Shown here one piece after another: positions 8,166-15,884 of a DNA stretch of 64,000 bases. The notes below the pieces were generated by a model that ran no database searches, was not told where the DNA came from, and saw only the letters and a program-made list of their open reading frames with translations. This DNA comes from Actinomycetota bacterium (lineage in GTDB: Bacteria; Actinomycetota; Actinomycetes; Propionibacteriales; Propionibacteriaceae). Position numbers and translations under genes: made by a program. Position 1 is the stretch's first letter. Every line of letters starts with the position of its first letter. The stretch lies in the NCBI GenBank assembly GCA_020161755.1, contig JAIUOS010000008.1, positions 62,001 through 126,000 of the forward strand. Direction: 5' to 3'.

Positions 8166-8824
8166 TCGGCCACCTCCACCGCGACCGCGTCCGGGGTGCC
8201 GGCGACGTCCGTGGGCAGGGTCGGACGCAGGGCCGCGACCTCCTCGTCCAGCGCCGCCATCACCCGGTACTGCTCGGCCGATCCGCTGCGTCCGCCGTAG
8301 GCGAGGCCGTCGAAGACCCCGGCTGCGACGGTGAGGCGTTCGGCCACCGTGGGCAGCCGCAGGGCGGCGCGTCCGGCCGCCTCCAGCGCGGTGAGGCCCG
8401 GGTTGGGCTCGATGATCGCCCGCTCGTCGAGCGCGCGCACCATCGCCCGGAAGCGCTGGAGCGTCGCCGGTCCCCACCGGCCGTCGGACGCGAGCCGCGC
8501 CGAGTCCGCCCGCAGTTCGCCCGACGTCCGGGCGTCCTCGGAGGCGAACACCTCGCGGGGACGGCGTCGGCTCGCGCCGAGCGGCCCGAGGAACACCCAG
8601 ATGCCGACGCCGACCGCGACCACGAGCAGCACCACGGCCACCGTGAGCGAGGTGGCCTGCCCGTCGTTCATCGGCGTGATCCGACGGTCGCCGACCAGCC
8701 AGTCGAAGAGCCGGTTGACCAGCTCCTCCAGCCAGCCCTGGGGATTCAGGTACTCCGGCTTCGACAGCTCCTGCTCGAGCATGCGGCGGGCCTCGTCGGC
8801 CCCCGGGGTCAGTGGCGGGCTCAC
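8162..8824 (-). CDS. DUF4129 domain-containing membrane protein
   Basis: 220 residues from a GTG (VSPPLTPGADEARRMLEQEL) overlapping the upstream stop as GTGA. A short extracellular N-terminal helix (LSKPEYLNPQGWLEELVNRL) precedes one membrane segment at about 60-82. The cytoplasmic DUF4129 region (about 100-200) contains RWGPATLQRFRAMVRALDER and a transglutaminase-associated-type helical bundle. Such proteins accompany MoxR/DUF58 and sometimes transglutaminase proteins. Both start and stop overlap neighbours, indicating tight translational coupling. Confidence 0.82.
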   Translation of the reverse strand: MSPPLTPGADEARRMLEQELSKPEYLNPQGWLEELVNRLFDWLVGDRRITPMNDGQATSLTVAVVLLVVAVGVGIWVFLGPLGASRRRPREVFASEDARTSGELRADSARLASDGRWGPATLQRFRAMVRALDERAIIEPNPGLTALEAAGRAALRLPTVAERLTVAAGVFDGLAYGGRSGSAEQYRVMAALDEEVAALRPTLPTDVAGTPDAVAVEVAE

Positions 8825-9819
8825 CCGTACATCTCCTCGCTGAGGGTCAGGTCGTACCCCTCGCGCCGGATCCGGGCGTCCACGTACAGCAGGGTGATCA
8901 CCGCGGTGGACAGCGGCAGCGTGAGCACCTGCGACACCACACTGCTGGCGAGCGTGGCCACGGTGAGGCCGATGCCGGGCTGCGACAGGGCCACCAGCGT
9001 CAGCGCGAAGCTGAACACCTGGGTGACGGTGCCCGAGGCCAGCGAGATGATCATGCTCGCCAACAGGTAGGTGCCGAGGATCGGCCAGAACCGCCCGCTC
9101 GTCAGCGTCCAGCTGCGCCGGATCGCGGCGAGGGGTCCCACCGGTTCGACCGCCACCACGCAGGGCGCGAGCATCAGCTTCACGCCGATCCAGACCGCGA
9201 CCACGCCCTCGGCGAGCAGGAGCAGGACGCCCAGCGCGATCGCGCCGTCCGCCCCGTCGCCGGACGACGACGTGGCGACCATCATCAGCGCCACGACCGG
9301 AGAGACCGCCACCGCTGCCGCCAGGCCGAACAGCGCCCACACCCCGAGGGCGGGCCACAAGCGCCGGCCCATGTGCCGCAGGGTCTGGCGGAGCGTGACC
9401 CGTCGCGCCCGGGTCGACTCGGTCACCACCCACATGATGCCGATCGCGGCGACCGCGGTGGTTACCTGGCTGGCGGCGAGCGCGATCAGGGTGCTGGTGG
9501 AGAACAGCGAGATGTCGTCCAGGCCCTCCTCCGAACCGAAGGGGTTGAGCGAGAGGCCCAGCTCCTTCTCCAGGAACAGCCCGGCGACACCGCCGAGGAG
9601 GGCGGCGATGAGCGAGACGAAGAGCGTGAGCCCGAACGTGGTGAGCGGTGCGAAGCGGGCGGCCTTGAAGGTGCTGCCCAGGATGTCCCCGACGGTGAGC
9701 GGCCGCAGCGGGATCGTCCCGACGTCGGGGGACGGCAGGGTGAGTTCGGCACGGTCGGGAGTCCAGCCCAATTGGGTGGCGTAGGGCTTCGGCCCGTCCC
9801 AGCCATTGGTGAAACTCAT
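8821..9819 (-). CDS. Polytopic membrane protein, glycerophosphoryl diester phosphodiesterase membrane-domain family
   Basis: 332 residues and the first gene of the leftward operon. The N-terminus is soluble (MSFTNGWDGPKP), with the family-typical IPLRPLTVGDILGSTFKA at about 45-62. About six membrane segments follow between residues 70 and 310, with RRSWTLTSGRFWPILGTYLL near 235-255 and the C-terminal YVDARIRREGYDLTL. Homologues are annotated as the membrane domain of glycerophosphoryl diester phosphodiesterase, but no catalytic phosphodiesterase domain is present, so no enzymatic role should be assumed. GTGA overlap with the DUF4129 gene. Confidence 0.82.
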   Translation of the reverse strand: MSFTNGWDGPKPYATQLGWTPDRAELTLPSPDVGTIPLRPLTVGDILGSTFKAARFAPLTTFGLTLFVSLIAALLGGVAGLFLEKELGLSLNPFGSEEGLDDISLFSTSTLIALAASQVTTAVAAIGIMWVVTESTRARRVTLRQTLRHMGRRLWPALGVWALFGLAAAVAVSPVVALMMVATSSSGDGADGAIALGVLLLLAEGVVAVWIGVKLMLAPCVVAVEPVGPLAAIRRSWTLTSGRFWPILGTYLLASMIISLASGTVTQVFSFALTLVALSQPGIGLTVATLASSVVSQVLTLPLSTAVITLLYVDARIRREGYDLTLSEEMYG

Positions 9820-9871
9820 TCGACCCCCGCGTCCGTGGTGCGCCCGAGTCTATTGGGGAGCAGGGACACAC

Positions 9872-9900
9872 GTGGGCCCCGGGAGGTTCCCGGGGCCCAC
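9872..9900 (-). terminator. Strong GC hairpin after the sugar ABC operon
   Basis: GTGGGCCCCGGGA-GG-TTCCCGGGGCCCAC forms a near-perfect stem of about 12 pairs, 20 bases beyond the permease stop at 9920. No T-run follows on the minus strand, so it is a hairpin terminator or mRNA 3' stabiliser rather than a textbook intrinsic terminator. Confidence 0.6.
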
Positions 9901-9919
9901 GGGGGTGTACGAAGTGCGA

Positions 9920-10849
9920 CTACTTCACGCCACCGGCCGTCAGACCGGCGACGATCCGGCGCTGGAAGAACAGCACCATGATCAACAGCGGAATGGTGAG
10001 CAGCACGCCGGCGGCCATGATCGAGCCGTACGGGGTGTTGAAGCCGAGGCTTCCGGTGAACTGCGCCATGGCGACCGTTGCGGTCTTCATGTCCTTGTCC
10101 TGGTTGAACGTGTAGGCGATCAGGAACTCGTTCCACACCGCGATGAAGGTCAGGATCGCGGTGGTGAAGACGCCCGGTGCCGCGAGCGGCAGGATGATGA
10201 TCCGGAACGCCTGTCCGGGGGTGCAGCCGTCGACCATGGCGGCCTGCTCGAGCTCGACCGGCAGCTGCCGGAAGAACGCGGTCAGGTTCCACACGCACAG
10301 CGGCAGACCGAAGGACAGCGAGGGCACGATCAGTGCCTGGTAGGTGTTCATCCAGTTCGGGAACCAGTCGTAGTAACCGCTGAACATCTTCAGCAGCGGA
10401 ACCAGCAACGTGATGCCCGGGAACATCGAGCAGCCGATGATGATGCTCAGGACGAGCCCCTTCGCCCAGAACCGCAGGCGGGCCAGGGCGTAGGCGGCGA
10501 TGATGCCGAACAGCAGGGTCAGCACCGTGGTGGAGATCGACACGATCGCCGAGTTGAGCAGCGACCGGCCGAAGTTGTTCACCGGGCTGAACACCGCCTG
10601 GAAGTTCTCCAGCGAGGCCGGGTTCGGCCAGAAGTCGGTGCTCTGCCCCATCGTCGGCAGGCGGAAGGCCGAGATGACCATCCAGTAGAACGGCAGGATG
10701 CAGTAGACGACGATGAAGCCCATGCCGGCCACCGTCCCGATCTTGCCCAGCCACCACTTCCAGTCACGCGTGGGCTTGTTGAGTACGGCCAGTTCGGCGG
10801 CCGAGACGCGCGCCTGCTTCTTCGGCGCGGTAGCGGTTGCGCTCGTCAT
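9920..10849 (-). CDS. Carbohydrate ABC transporter permease, MalG type
   Basis: 309 residues with six predicted membrane segments after a basic cytoplasmic N-terminus. The EAA loop that docks with the ATPase is visible as EQAAMVDGCTPGQAFRIIIL (about residues 205-225). It is the third gene of a leftward solute-binding/permease/permease operon, and its ATG overlaps the TGA of the MalF-type gene. No ATP-binding subunit is encoded nearby, so a shared MsmK/UgpC-type ATPase from elsewhere is probably used. The sugar is unknown; LacI genes upstream suggest induction by a carbohydrate. Confidence 0.92.
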   Translation of the reverse strand: MTSATATAPKKQARVSAAELAVLNKPTRDWKWWLGKIGTVAGMGFIVVYCILPFYWMVISAFRLPTMGQSTDFWPNPASLENFQAVFSPVNNFGRSLLNSAIVSISTTVLTLLFGIIAAYALARLRFWAKGLVLSIIIGCSMFPGITLLVPLLKMFSGYYDWFPNWMNTYQALIVPSLSFGLPLCVWNLTAFFRQLPVELEQAAMVDGCTPGQAFRIIILPLAAPGVFTTAILTFIAVWNEFLIAYTFNQDKDMKTATVAMAQFTGSLGFNTPYGSIMAAGVLLTIPLLIMVLFFQRRIVAGLTAGGVK

Positions 10850-11913
10850 GTTGGCGACTCCCCACTCGTGATCGTGGTTCTGGTGGGCGTACTGGAGTGG
10901 CCGGCCGCCTTGGCCGCCGCCTTCGCACGCTTGCGCTGTGCGGACACAGCCTTGAGTTCCTCGTCACCGACGACGTCGGCGCCGAGCAGTGAGACGAAGA
11001 GGAATGCGATCAGCACCAGATAGAGGAACAGGATGATCGCGTACGCCGCCGCCGGGCCGTAGCGCAGGTTGCGCGCCTCCTGGTAGGAGAACATCGACAT
11101 GGTCTCGACCGAGTACTTGGACGGGCCGATCATGCCGAACGGCAGGTCGAACATGCGCAGGGTGTCGAGGGTGCGGAAGAGCACCGCGACCACCAGCGCC
11201 GGCTTGACCATCGGGAGGGTGATCCTGGTGAACTGCTGCCAGGCGTTCGCGCCGTCGACCTTGGCGGCCTCGTACACGTCCGACGGGATGGTCTGGAGAC
11301 CGGCCAGGGTGAGCAGACCGATGAACGGCGCCGTCTTCCACACGTCGGCGATGATCACTGCCCACTGCGACTGCGGACCGTCACCGAGCCACAGCACGGT
11401 CTGTCCGAGGATCTTGTTCATCACGCCGGCGGAGTCGAAAATCAGCTTCCACATCATGGCCGACACGATCGTGGGGATCGCCCACGGCACCAGGATGCTG
11501 GCCCGGACCAGGCCGCGTCCCTTGAAGGCACGGGCCATGATCAGCGCCATGGCCACGCCCAGGATGGTCTCGATGATCACGCAGACCACGGTGAAGAAGG
11601 TGGTGTTGAGGAACGAGTTGACGAGCCGGTTCATCGGCCCCCACACGGCGTTGACCATGTCGGTGCTGGCGAAGATGTCGGTGAAGTTGGCGAAGCCGAC
11701 AAACTGTTCCTCGGTGAACACTCGTCCGTTGGCGTCCACCCCGGACGGGATGGCGAAGAACGCCTCACGCACCGACATGATGATCGGAATACCTACCACC
11801 ACGAGGATGACCAGCATGGTGGGCGACAACAGGATGGCCGCCAATGTCCCTTGTCCGTCGCTGAGCATGTTCTTGCGACGCTTCGGGGCGGCGACCGCGG
11901 CAATCGGAGCCAC
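10846..11913 (-). CDS. Carbohydrate ABC transporter permease, MalF type
   Basis: 355 residues. A long N-terminal cytoplasmic stretch is followed by six membrane segments and the EAA loop YEAAKVDGANAWQQFTRITL (about 230-250). It ends with a charged Lys/Ala-rich tail of about 35 residues (QRKRAKAAAKAAGHSS...), longer than usual. It starts 74 bases after the solute-binding protein gene and overlaps the MalG-type gene by four bases. Confidence 0.92.
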   Translation of the reverse strand: MAPIAAVAAPKRRKNMLSDGQGTLAAILLSPTMLVILVVVGIPIIMSVREAFFAIPSGVDANGRVFTEEQFVGFANFTDIFASTDMVNAVWGPMNRLVNSFLNTTFFTVVCVIIETILGVAMALIMARAFKGRGLVRASILVPWAIPTIVSAMMWKLIFDSAGVMNKILGQTVLWLGDGPQSQWAVIIADVWKTAPFIGLLTLAGLQTIPSDVYEAAKVDGANAWQQFTRITLPMVKPALVVAVLFRTLDTLRMFDLPFGMIGPSKYSVETMSMFSYQEARNLRYGPAAAYAIILFLYLVLIAFLFVSLLGADVVGDEELKAVSAQRKRAKAAAKAAGHSSTPTRTTITSGESPT

Positions 11914-11987
11914 GATTTCCTCCTCTGTAAGACGTATGACTCCGGCGGCGAGGCTTTCACCTCGCCGCCGGAGATCGGGATACGGGC

Positions 11988-13319
11988 TCAGCCGATCAGA
12001 GTGGTGAGCTTGGTCTGCAGAGCGTCGAAAGCAGCCTTCGGGTCGGTGCCCTGGCCGGTCGCACCATAGGTGATGGCGGCGTAGGCAGCGTCCTGGATGG
12101 CGAGGGTGGCGTCACCGTACTTGACGACCTTCGGCCGCGCCTGGGCCTTCTCGATCGAGGAGTACAGGGTCGTCAGGTAGGGGAACTTCTTGGTCAGCTC
12201 GGGATCCGAGTACAGCGACACGACGGTCGGAGCATTCGAGGTCTGGATGAGGTTGGCCTTCTGGTTCTCCTCGCTGTTCCACCACTTGATGAACTCGAGC
12301 GCGGTGCCCTTGTTCTTCGAGAACTCGGAGATACCCATGTTGTGGCCACCGAGGGTGGACACGCCCGGGCCGGTCAGACCGGGGATCGGGGCGATGGCGA
12401 ACTTGCCGGCGACCTTGGAGGAACCGTCGGTCTTGCTGGCCAGCGAGTACACGTACGGCCAGTTGCGGAGGAAGACGATCTTGCCGTCCTGGAAGGCCTG
12501 ACGGCTCTGCTCCTCCTGCCAGGTGAGCTCCTCCTTCAGGATGGTCCCATCCTTGAAGTAGCCGACCAGCGCGTTGACACCGGCCATGGCGGCCTCATTG
12601 TTGACCTGCGGCTTGCCGCTGGCGTCGAGGAACTGGCCACCGGCGGAGTTGATCCACTCGGCGATGTTGCAGGTCAGGCCCTCGTACTTCTGGAACTGGC
12701 CGCCGTAGCAGCCGATGCCGGAGTTCTTCTCCTGGACGGCCTTGCAGTCCGTCACCATCTCTTCCCACGTGGTGGGCGGGTTGGTGATGCCGGCCGCGTC
12801 GAGCAGGTCCTTGCGGTAGTACAGCAGGGCGCCGTCGGAGGTGGAGGGCATCGCGTAGAGCTTGCCGAAGTAGGTGGACGCGTCAACGGCCGCCGGCAGG
12901 TAGCCGTCGAGGTTGAGCTGGTCCTTCGGGAGCTCGGCCAGCATGGAGTTGGCGGCGAACTCCGCCGTCCACACCACATCGACGCTCAGCACGTCGTAGT
13001 TCGAGCCACCCTTGGTCTGGGCGTTGTTGATCATGGACTGGCGCTGCTGGTCGGCGTTGTCGCTCAGCTCGATGAGCGTGACCTTCTGGTCGGCGTTGGC
13101 GGCGTTCCACTTGTCGATGATCTTCTGCACATAGCCCGAGGTGTCCTTGCCCTGGACGTAGTTGATCGGGCCCTTCGTGGTCCAATCGGTCGACGTGGAG
13201 GCGGAGCCGGAGGTGCTTGCTGACGGGGTCGCGCCTGAGCTACAAGCGGCCAGAGCGACCAGGGCACTCACCGAAAGTGCCGCAGCCAGCACGCGCCGCG
13301 CTGTGCGTGCATGAGACAT
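11988..13319 (-). CDS. Extracellular sugar-binding lipoprotein (ABC solute-binding family 1)
   Basis: 443 residues. The start at ATG 13319 (MSHARTARRVLAAAL) is chosen over an upstream in-frame codon because it follows a GAGGA ribosome site and begins a clean lipoprotein signal with lipobox ALAAC (Cys 26) and a Ser/Thr/Gly-rich linker. The mature part has the family 1 fold, with an N-terminal lobe beginning about YVQGKDTSGYVQKIIDKWN and the hinge region WEEMVTDCKAVQ. It delivers a carbohydrate to the MalF/MalG-type permeases encoded downstream. Confidence 0.92.
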   Translation of the reverse strand: MSHARTARRVLAAALSVSALVALAACSSGATPSASTSGSASTSTDWTTKGPINYVQGKDTSGYVQKIIDKWNAANADQKVTLIELSDNADQQRQSMINNAQTKGGSNYDVLSVDVVWTAEFAANSMLAELPKDQLNLDGYLPAAVDASTYFGKLYAMPSTSDGALLYYRKDLLDAAGITNPPTTWEEMVTDCKAVQEKNSGIGCYGGQFQKYEGLTCNIAEWINSAGGQFLDASGKPQVNNEAAMAGVNALVGYFKDGTILKEELTWQEEQSRQAFQDGKIVFLRNWPYVYSLASKTDGSSKVAGKFAIAPIPGLTGPGVSTLGGHNMGISEFSKNKGTALEFIKWWNSEENQKANLIQTSNAPTVVSLYSDPELTKKFPYLTTLYSSIEKAQARPKVVKYGDATLAIQDAAYAAITYGATGQGTDPKAAFDALQTKLTTLIG

Positions 13320-13381
13320 AGAGTCCTCACTTCTGTAACGGGCCCCCGAATGGGGCATTCTGATTGTGAACCTAGGACGGT

Positions 13382-13398
13382 GTAGCGTCGAGCGCTAC
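13382..13398. promoter_or_regulatory. Dyad in the promoter region of the sugar ABC operon
   Basis: GTAGCG-TCGAG-CGCTAC, perfect six-base arms, 63 bases upstream of the binding-protein start. A second, weaker dyad CGTT-ATCGA-AACG lies at 13412-13424. Either could be an operator for one of the adjacent LacI proteins, but neither equals the GGAAGCGCTTCC sites found at the regulator genes themselves. Confidence 0.4.
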
Positions 13399-13462
13399 CC
13401 CCTTAACCCGTCGTTATCGAAACGTCACCAACGTCTCTGGGTGGTCGGGGAAAGGGGCTTGG

Positions 13463-14491
13463 TCAGGCCGATCTTGCGGCGGCCGGCAGGTCGGGTCGCC
13501 ACGGGTCGTGCCGGTGTCGTACCCGGATCATGCGTGGCTTCACCTCCCCTGCGTGCCAGGGGCTCGCGGTGGCGAGCGCGTCGACGGCAGCCGCGGCCAG
13601 TTCGGCTGTCGAGGGGGGCAGGACAATCGTGGACGGCGTCGCCGTGGGGCTGTGCTCGGCCGATCGGGTGACCAGCACCAGTTCGTCGGGAACCGTCAGC
13701 CCGAGTCTCGACCCGGCCTCGAGGACGGCGGAGGTGCTCGAGGCCTCCAGCGCGATCACGGCGCTCGGGCGCGCTCCGGCGGGCTTGTCGAGCGCTGCGG
13801 CGACCGCGGACGGGAGGTCGTCCGGGGCTGCGACGGCGACGACCTCGACGGTGGCAGCGGGCGCCCAGGTGGCCGCCTCGGCCTGCACACCGGTGATCCA
13901 CTCGGTGGCCACCGGGTCGCCGAGGTGGTGGGAGGACACCAGCAGCAACCGCACGTGGCCCTGGCGGATCAGTCGTTCGGCCACGCCCTCGGCGAGGTGG
14001 CGGTGGTCGGGCAGGACCACCGTCCACGACCCCAGTTGCGGCACCGCGGGCCCGGGGACGCAATTGATGAATGCCGCACGCCGCGGGACGTCATGGAGGT
14101 CGACAAGGCTTTGGAAACTCTTGCTGACAAAGATCAGGGAATCCGCGCCGCGACGTCGCAATGATTTGCCTGCAAATTGTGTGGCGCCGCGCCGGTGGAC
14201 GTGGGTGGAAAGCACGGGTGGCGAACCAATCGACCGGGCTGCATTCTGAATCGCTTCAAGAAACTCGGCGCCGAGAACGACGTCGCCGTCGGTGTCGAGC
14301 AGGACGCCCAGTCCGCGCACCGGGGGCTGGGCCGGCGGGCCGGCGTAGCCGAGCGATTCGGCAGCGGCGCGTACCCGTCCGCAGGTGGTGGTGGAGATGC
14401 GTCGCTCCCGGTTGCCCGACAGGACGATCGAGACGGTGGCGATCGAAACACCGGAGGCCTCAGCGACATCCTGGAGCCGGACCCGTCCCAT
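13463..14491 (-). CDS. LacI family transcriptional regulator (sugar ABC operon)
   Basis: 342 residues. The N-terminal helix-turn-helix is clear: RLQDVAEASGVSIATVSIVLSGN (about 5-27), then RVRAAAESLGYAG as hinge. A periplasmic-binding-protein-like effector domain follows. The gene lies directly upstream of and on the same strand as the sugar importer genes, so it probably regulates them. A perfect palindrome, TCGGAAGCGCTTCCGA, 33 bases upstream of the start suggests autoregulation or regulation by the paralogue next door. Confidence 0.9.
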   Translation of the reverse strand: MGRVRLQDVAEASGVSIATVSIVLSGNRERRISTTTCGRVRAAAESLGYAGPPAQPPVRGLGVLLDTDGDVVLGAEFLEAIQNAARSIGSPPVLSTHVHRRGATQFAGKSLRRRGADSLIFVSKSFQSLVDLHDVPRRAAFINCVPGPAVPQLGSWTVVLPDHRHLAEGVAERLIRQGHVRLLLVSSHHLGDPVATEWITGVQAEAATWAPAATVEVVAVAAPDDLPSAVAAALDKPAGARPSAVIALEASSTSAVLEAGSRLGLTVPDELVLVTRSAEHSPTATPSTIVLPPSTAELAAAAVDALATASPWHAGEVKPRMIRVRHRHDPWRPDLPAAARSA

Positions 14492-14524
14492 GCAACCCCC
14501 CGCCGATGGAGTTCGCCCCCGTCG

Positions 14525-14540
14525 TCGGAAGCGCTTCCGA
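14525..14540. promoter_or_regulatory. LacI-type operator
   Basis: Perfect 16-base palindrome TCGGAAGCGCTTCCGA between the two lacI-like genes, upstream of the one starting at 14491. Its 12-base core recurs at 15658-15669. Confidence 0.75.
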
Positions 14541-14597
14541 TAGGATGCCTGCCCGCGCGTCGGGAGTCAAGGGTTTCCGCGAAGGTCAAACGATTTT

Positions 14598-15632
14598 CTA
14601 CGGGACTGCCGGCGGGGTGCCGACCGGGCCGGTGCTCTCGCGCACCACCAGCTGGGTGGGCAGCATCACCGAGGCGGCGGTGCTGCCCGGCTGCGACAAG
14701 GCGTCGAGCACCATCCGGGCGGCGATCGTGCCCTGTTCGCGCACCGGCTGGCGCACCGAGGTCAGGCCGAGCGAGTCCGCGAGCGGGCTGTCGTCGATGG
14801 CGACCACGGACAGGTCCTCGGGCACCCGGACCCCGGCCAGGGCCAGGGCGTGCATCGCGCCGAGGGCGAGTTCGTCGCTGTGCGCGTAGATCGCGGTGGG
14901 CCGGGGGTCGGACGCGAGCAGCTGGGCTGTCGCCAGCGCCGCGTTGTGGCCGCCCCACTCCATGTCGTGGACGAGGCTGGGGTCGACGGCGATGCCGTGC
15001 TCGGCGAGCGCGTCGTAGTAGGCGCGCGAGCGCAGGTTCTCCCGTGGGGCGGGAAGGGTGCGCTCGAAGCTGGCCAGCATCCCGATGCGGGTGTGGCCGA
15101 GGGCGAGCAGGTGGTCGACGGCCTGCCGCCCGGCCGCGTAGTCGTCGATCGAGACGTAGGGGTAGTCGGTGCTCCGCCCGCCGGCGGCGGTGATCGCCAC
15201 GCCCATCAACTCGAGGCGCTGGCGCTCCTCCTCGTCCACCGGGAACGCGATGGCGATGACCGCGTCCACCTTGCGGCGGGCGGGCAGCCGGCTGAAGAAC
15301 TCGCGCCGGTCCTCGGGATCGTCGACGTGGTACAGCAGGATGTCGACGCCGGCGGCGGAGAGTTCCCGCTCGATTCCGGCGACCATCTCGCCGAAGAACC
15401 AGCGGCCGAGGTGGGGCACGACCAGGGCCACCCGACGGCTCGAGCCGCGGGCCAGTCGCTCGGCGTCCGGCGAGGCGACGAAGTCGAGCTTCTCGACGAC
15501 GGCCAGCACCTTCTGCCTGGTCGCCTCGGAGACCCCGTAGGCGTTGTTGACCGCCCGGGACGCCGTTGCCAGCGAGACCCCGGCGACGCGTGCCACGTCG
15601 GCGAGGCTGGGGGTGCCGGCTTCGTTGCGCAT
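14598..15632 (-). CDS. LacI family transcriptional regulator
   Basis: 344 residues. The helix-turn-helix SLADVARVAGVSLATASRAVNN occupies about residues 9-30, followed by the hinge YGVSEATRQKVLAVVEKLDF. The effector domain contains DDYAAGRQAVDHLLALGHTRIG and a typical VAIDDSPLAD segment. It is a tandem paralogue of the LacI protein encoded at 13463-14491, with moderate similarity only. An operator-like palindrome lies 26 bases before its ATG. Its target could be itself, its neighbour, or a distant regulon. Confidence 0.9.
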   Translation of the reverse strand: MRNEAGTPSLADVARVAGVSLATASRAVNNAYGVSEATRQKVLAVVEKLDFVASPDAERLARGSSRRVALVVPHLGRWFFGEMVAGIERELSAAGVDILLYHVDDPEDRREFFSRLPARRKVDAVIAIAFPVDEEERQRLELMGVAITAAGGRSTDYPYVSIDDYAAGRQAVDHLLALGHTRIGMLASFERTLPAPRENLRSRAYYDALAEHGIAVDPSLVHDMEWGGHNAALATAQLLASDPRPTAIYAHSDELALGAMHALALAGVRVPEDLSVVAIDDSPLADSLGLTSVRQPVREQGTIAARMVLDALSQPGSTAASVMLPTQLVVRESTGPVGTPPAVP

Positions 15633-15657
15633 ACCGCGGACCCTAGCAGTCGCCTGT

Positions 15658-15669
15658 GGAAGCGCTTCC
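15658..15669. promoter_or_regulatory. LacI-type operator
   Basis: GGAAGCGCTTCC, a perfect 12-base palindrome 26 bases upstream of the lacI-like gene starting at 15632, identical to the core of the site at 14525-14540. Confidence 0.75.
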
Positions 15670-15719
15670 GGAACCCGGGCTGCACGTTTTCCCGGGCCTC
15701 GTCGGCCGGCGCCCTCTCG

Positions 15720-15793
15720 CGCCGAGCGCCACCGATCCGGTCAAACGCTCCAACCTGGGCTGTGGCGTTTGACCGGAACGGTGGCGTTCGGCG
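15720..15793. repeat. Family A palindrome, copy A3
   Basis: Left arm CGCCGAGCGCCACC...CGGTCAAACG, right arm GGCGTTTGACCGG...GGCGTTCGGCG; arms about 33 bases with few mismatches around a short GC loop. It sits between the lacI-like gene and the 3' end of the peptide ABC operon. Confidence 0.85.
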
Positions 15794-15832
15794 GGGAAGG
15801 CGGTGTCGGGAGGGGCGGTGCGGCGCGGGCGG

Positions 15833-15884
15833 GGCCAGGACGGGGGTGAGGACGGCGGTCAGGACGGCGGTCAGGACGGGTCGG
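15833..15884. repeat. Short tandem repeat of GGACGGCGGTCA units
   Basis: About three to four imperfect 12-base units (GGACGG, GGTGAGGACGGCGGTCA, GGACGGCGGTCA, GGACGGGTC). The last unit contains the stop codon of the oppF-like gene (TCA at 15871-15873 on the plus strand). Confidence 0.65.
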
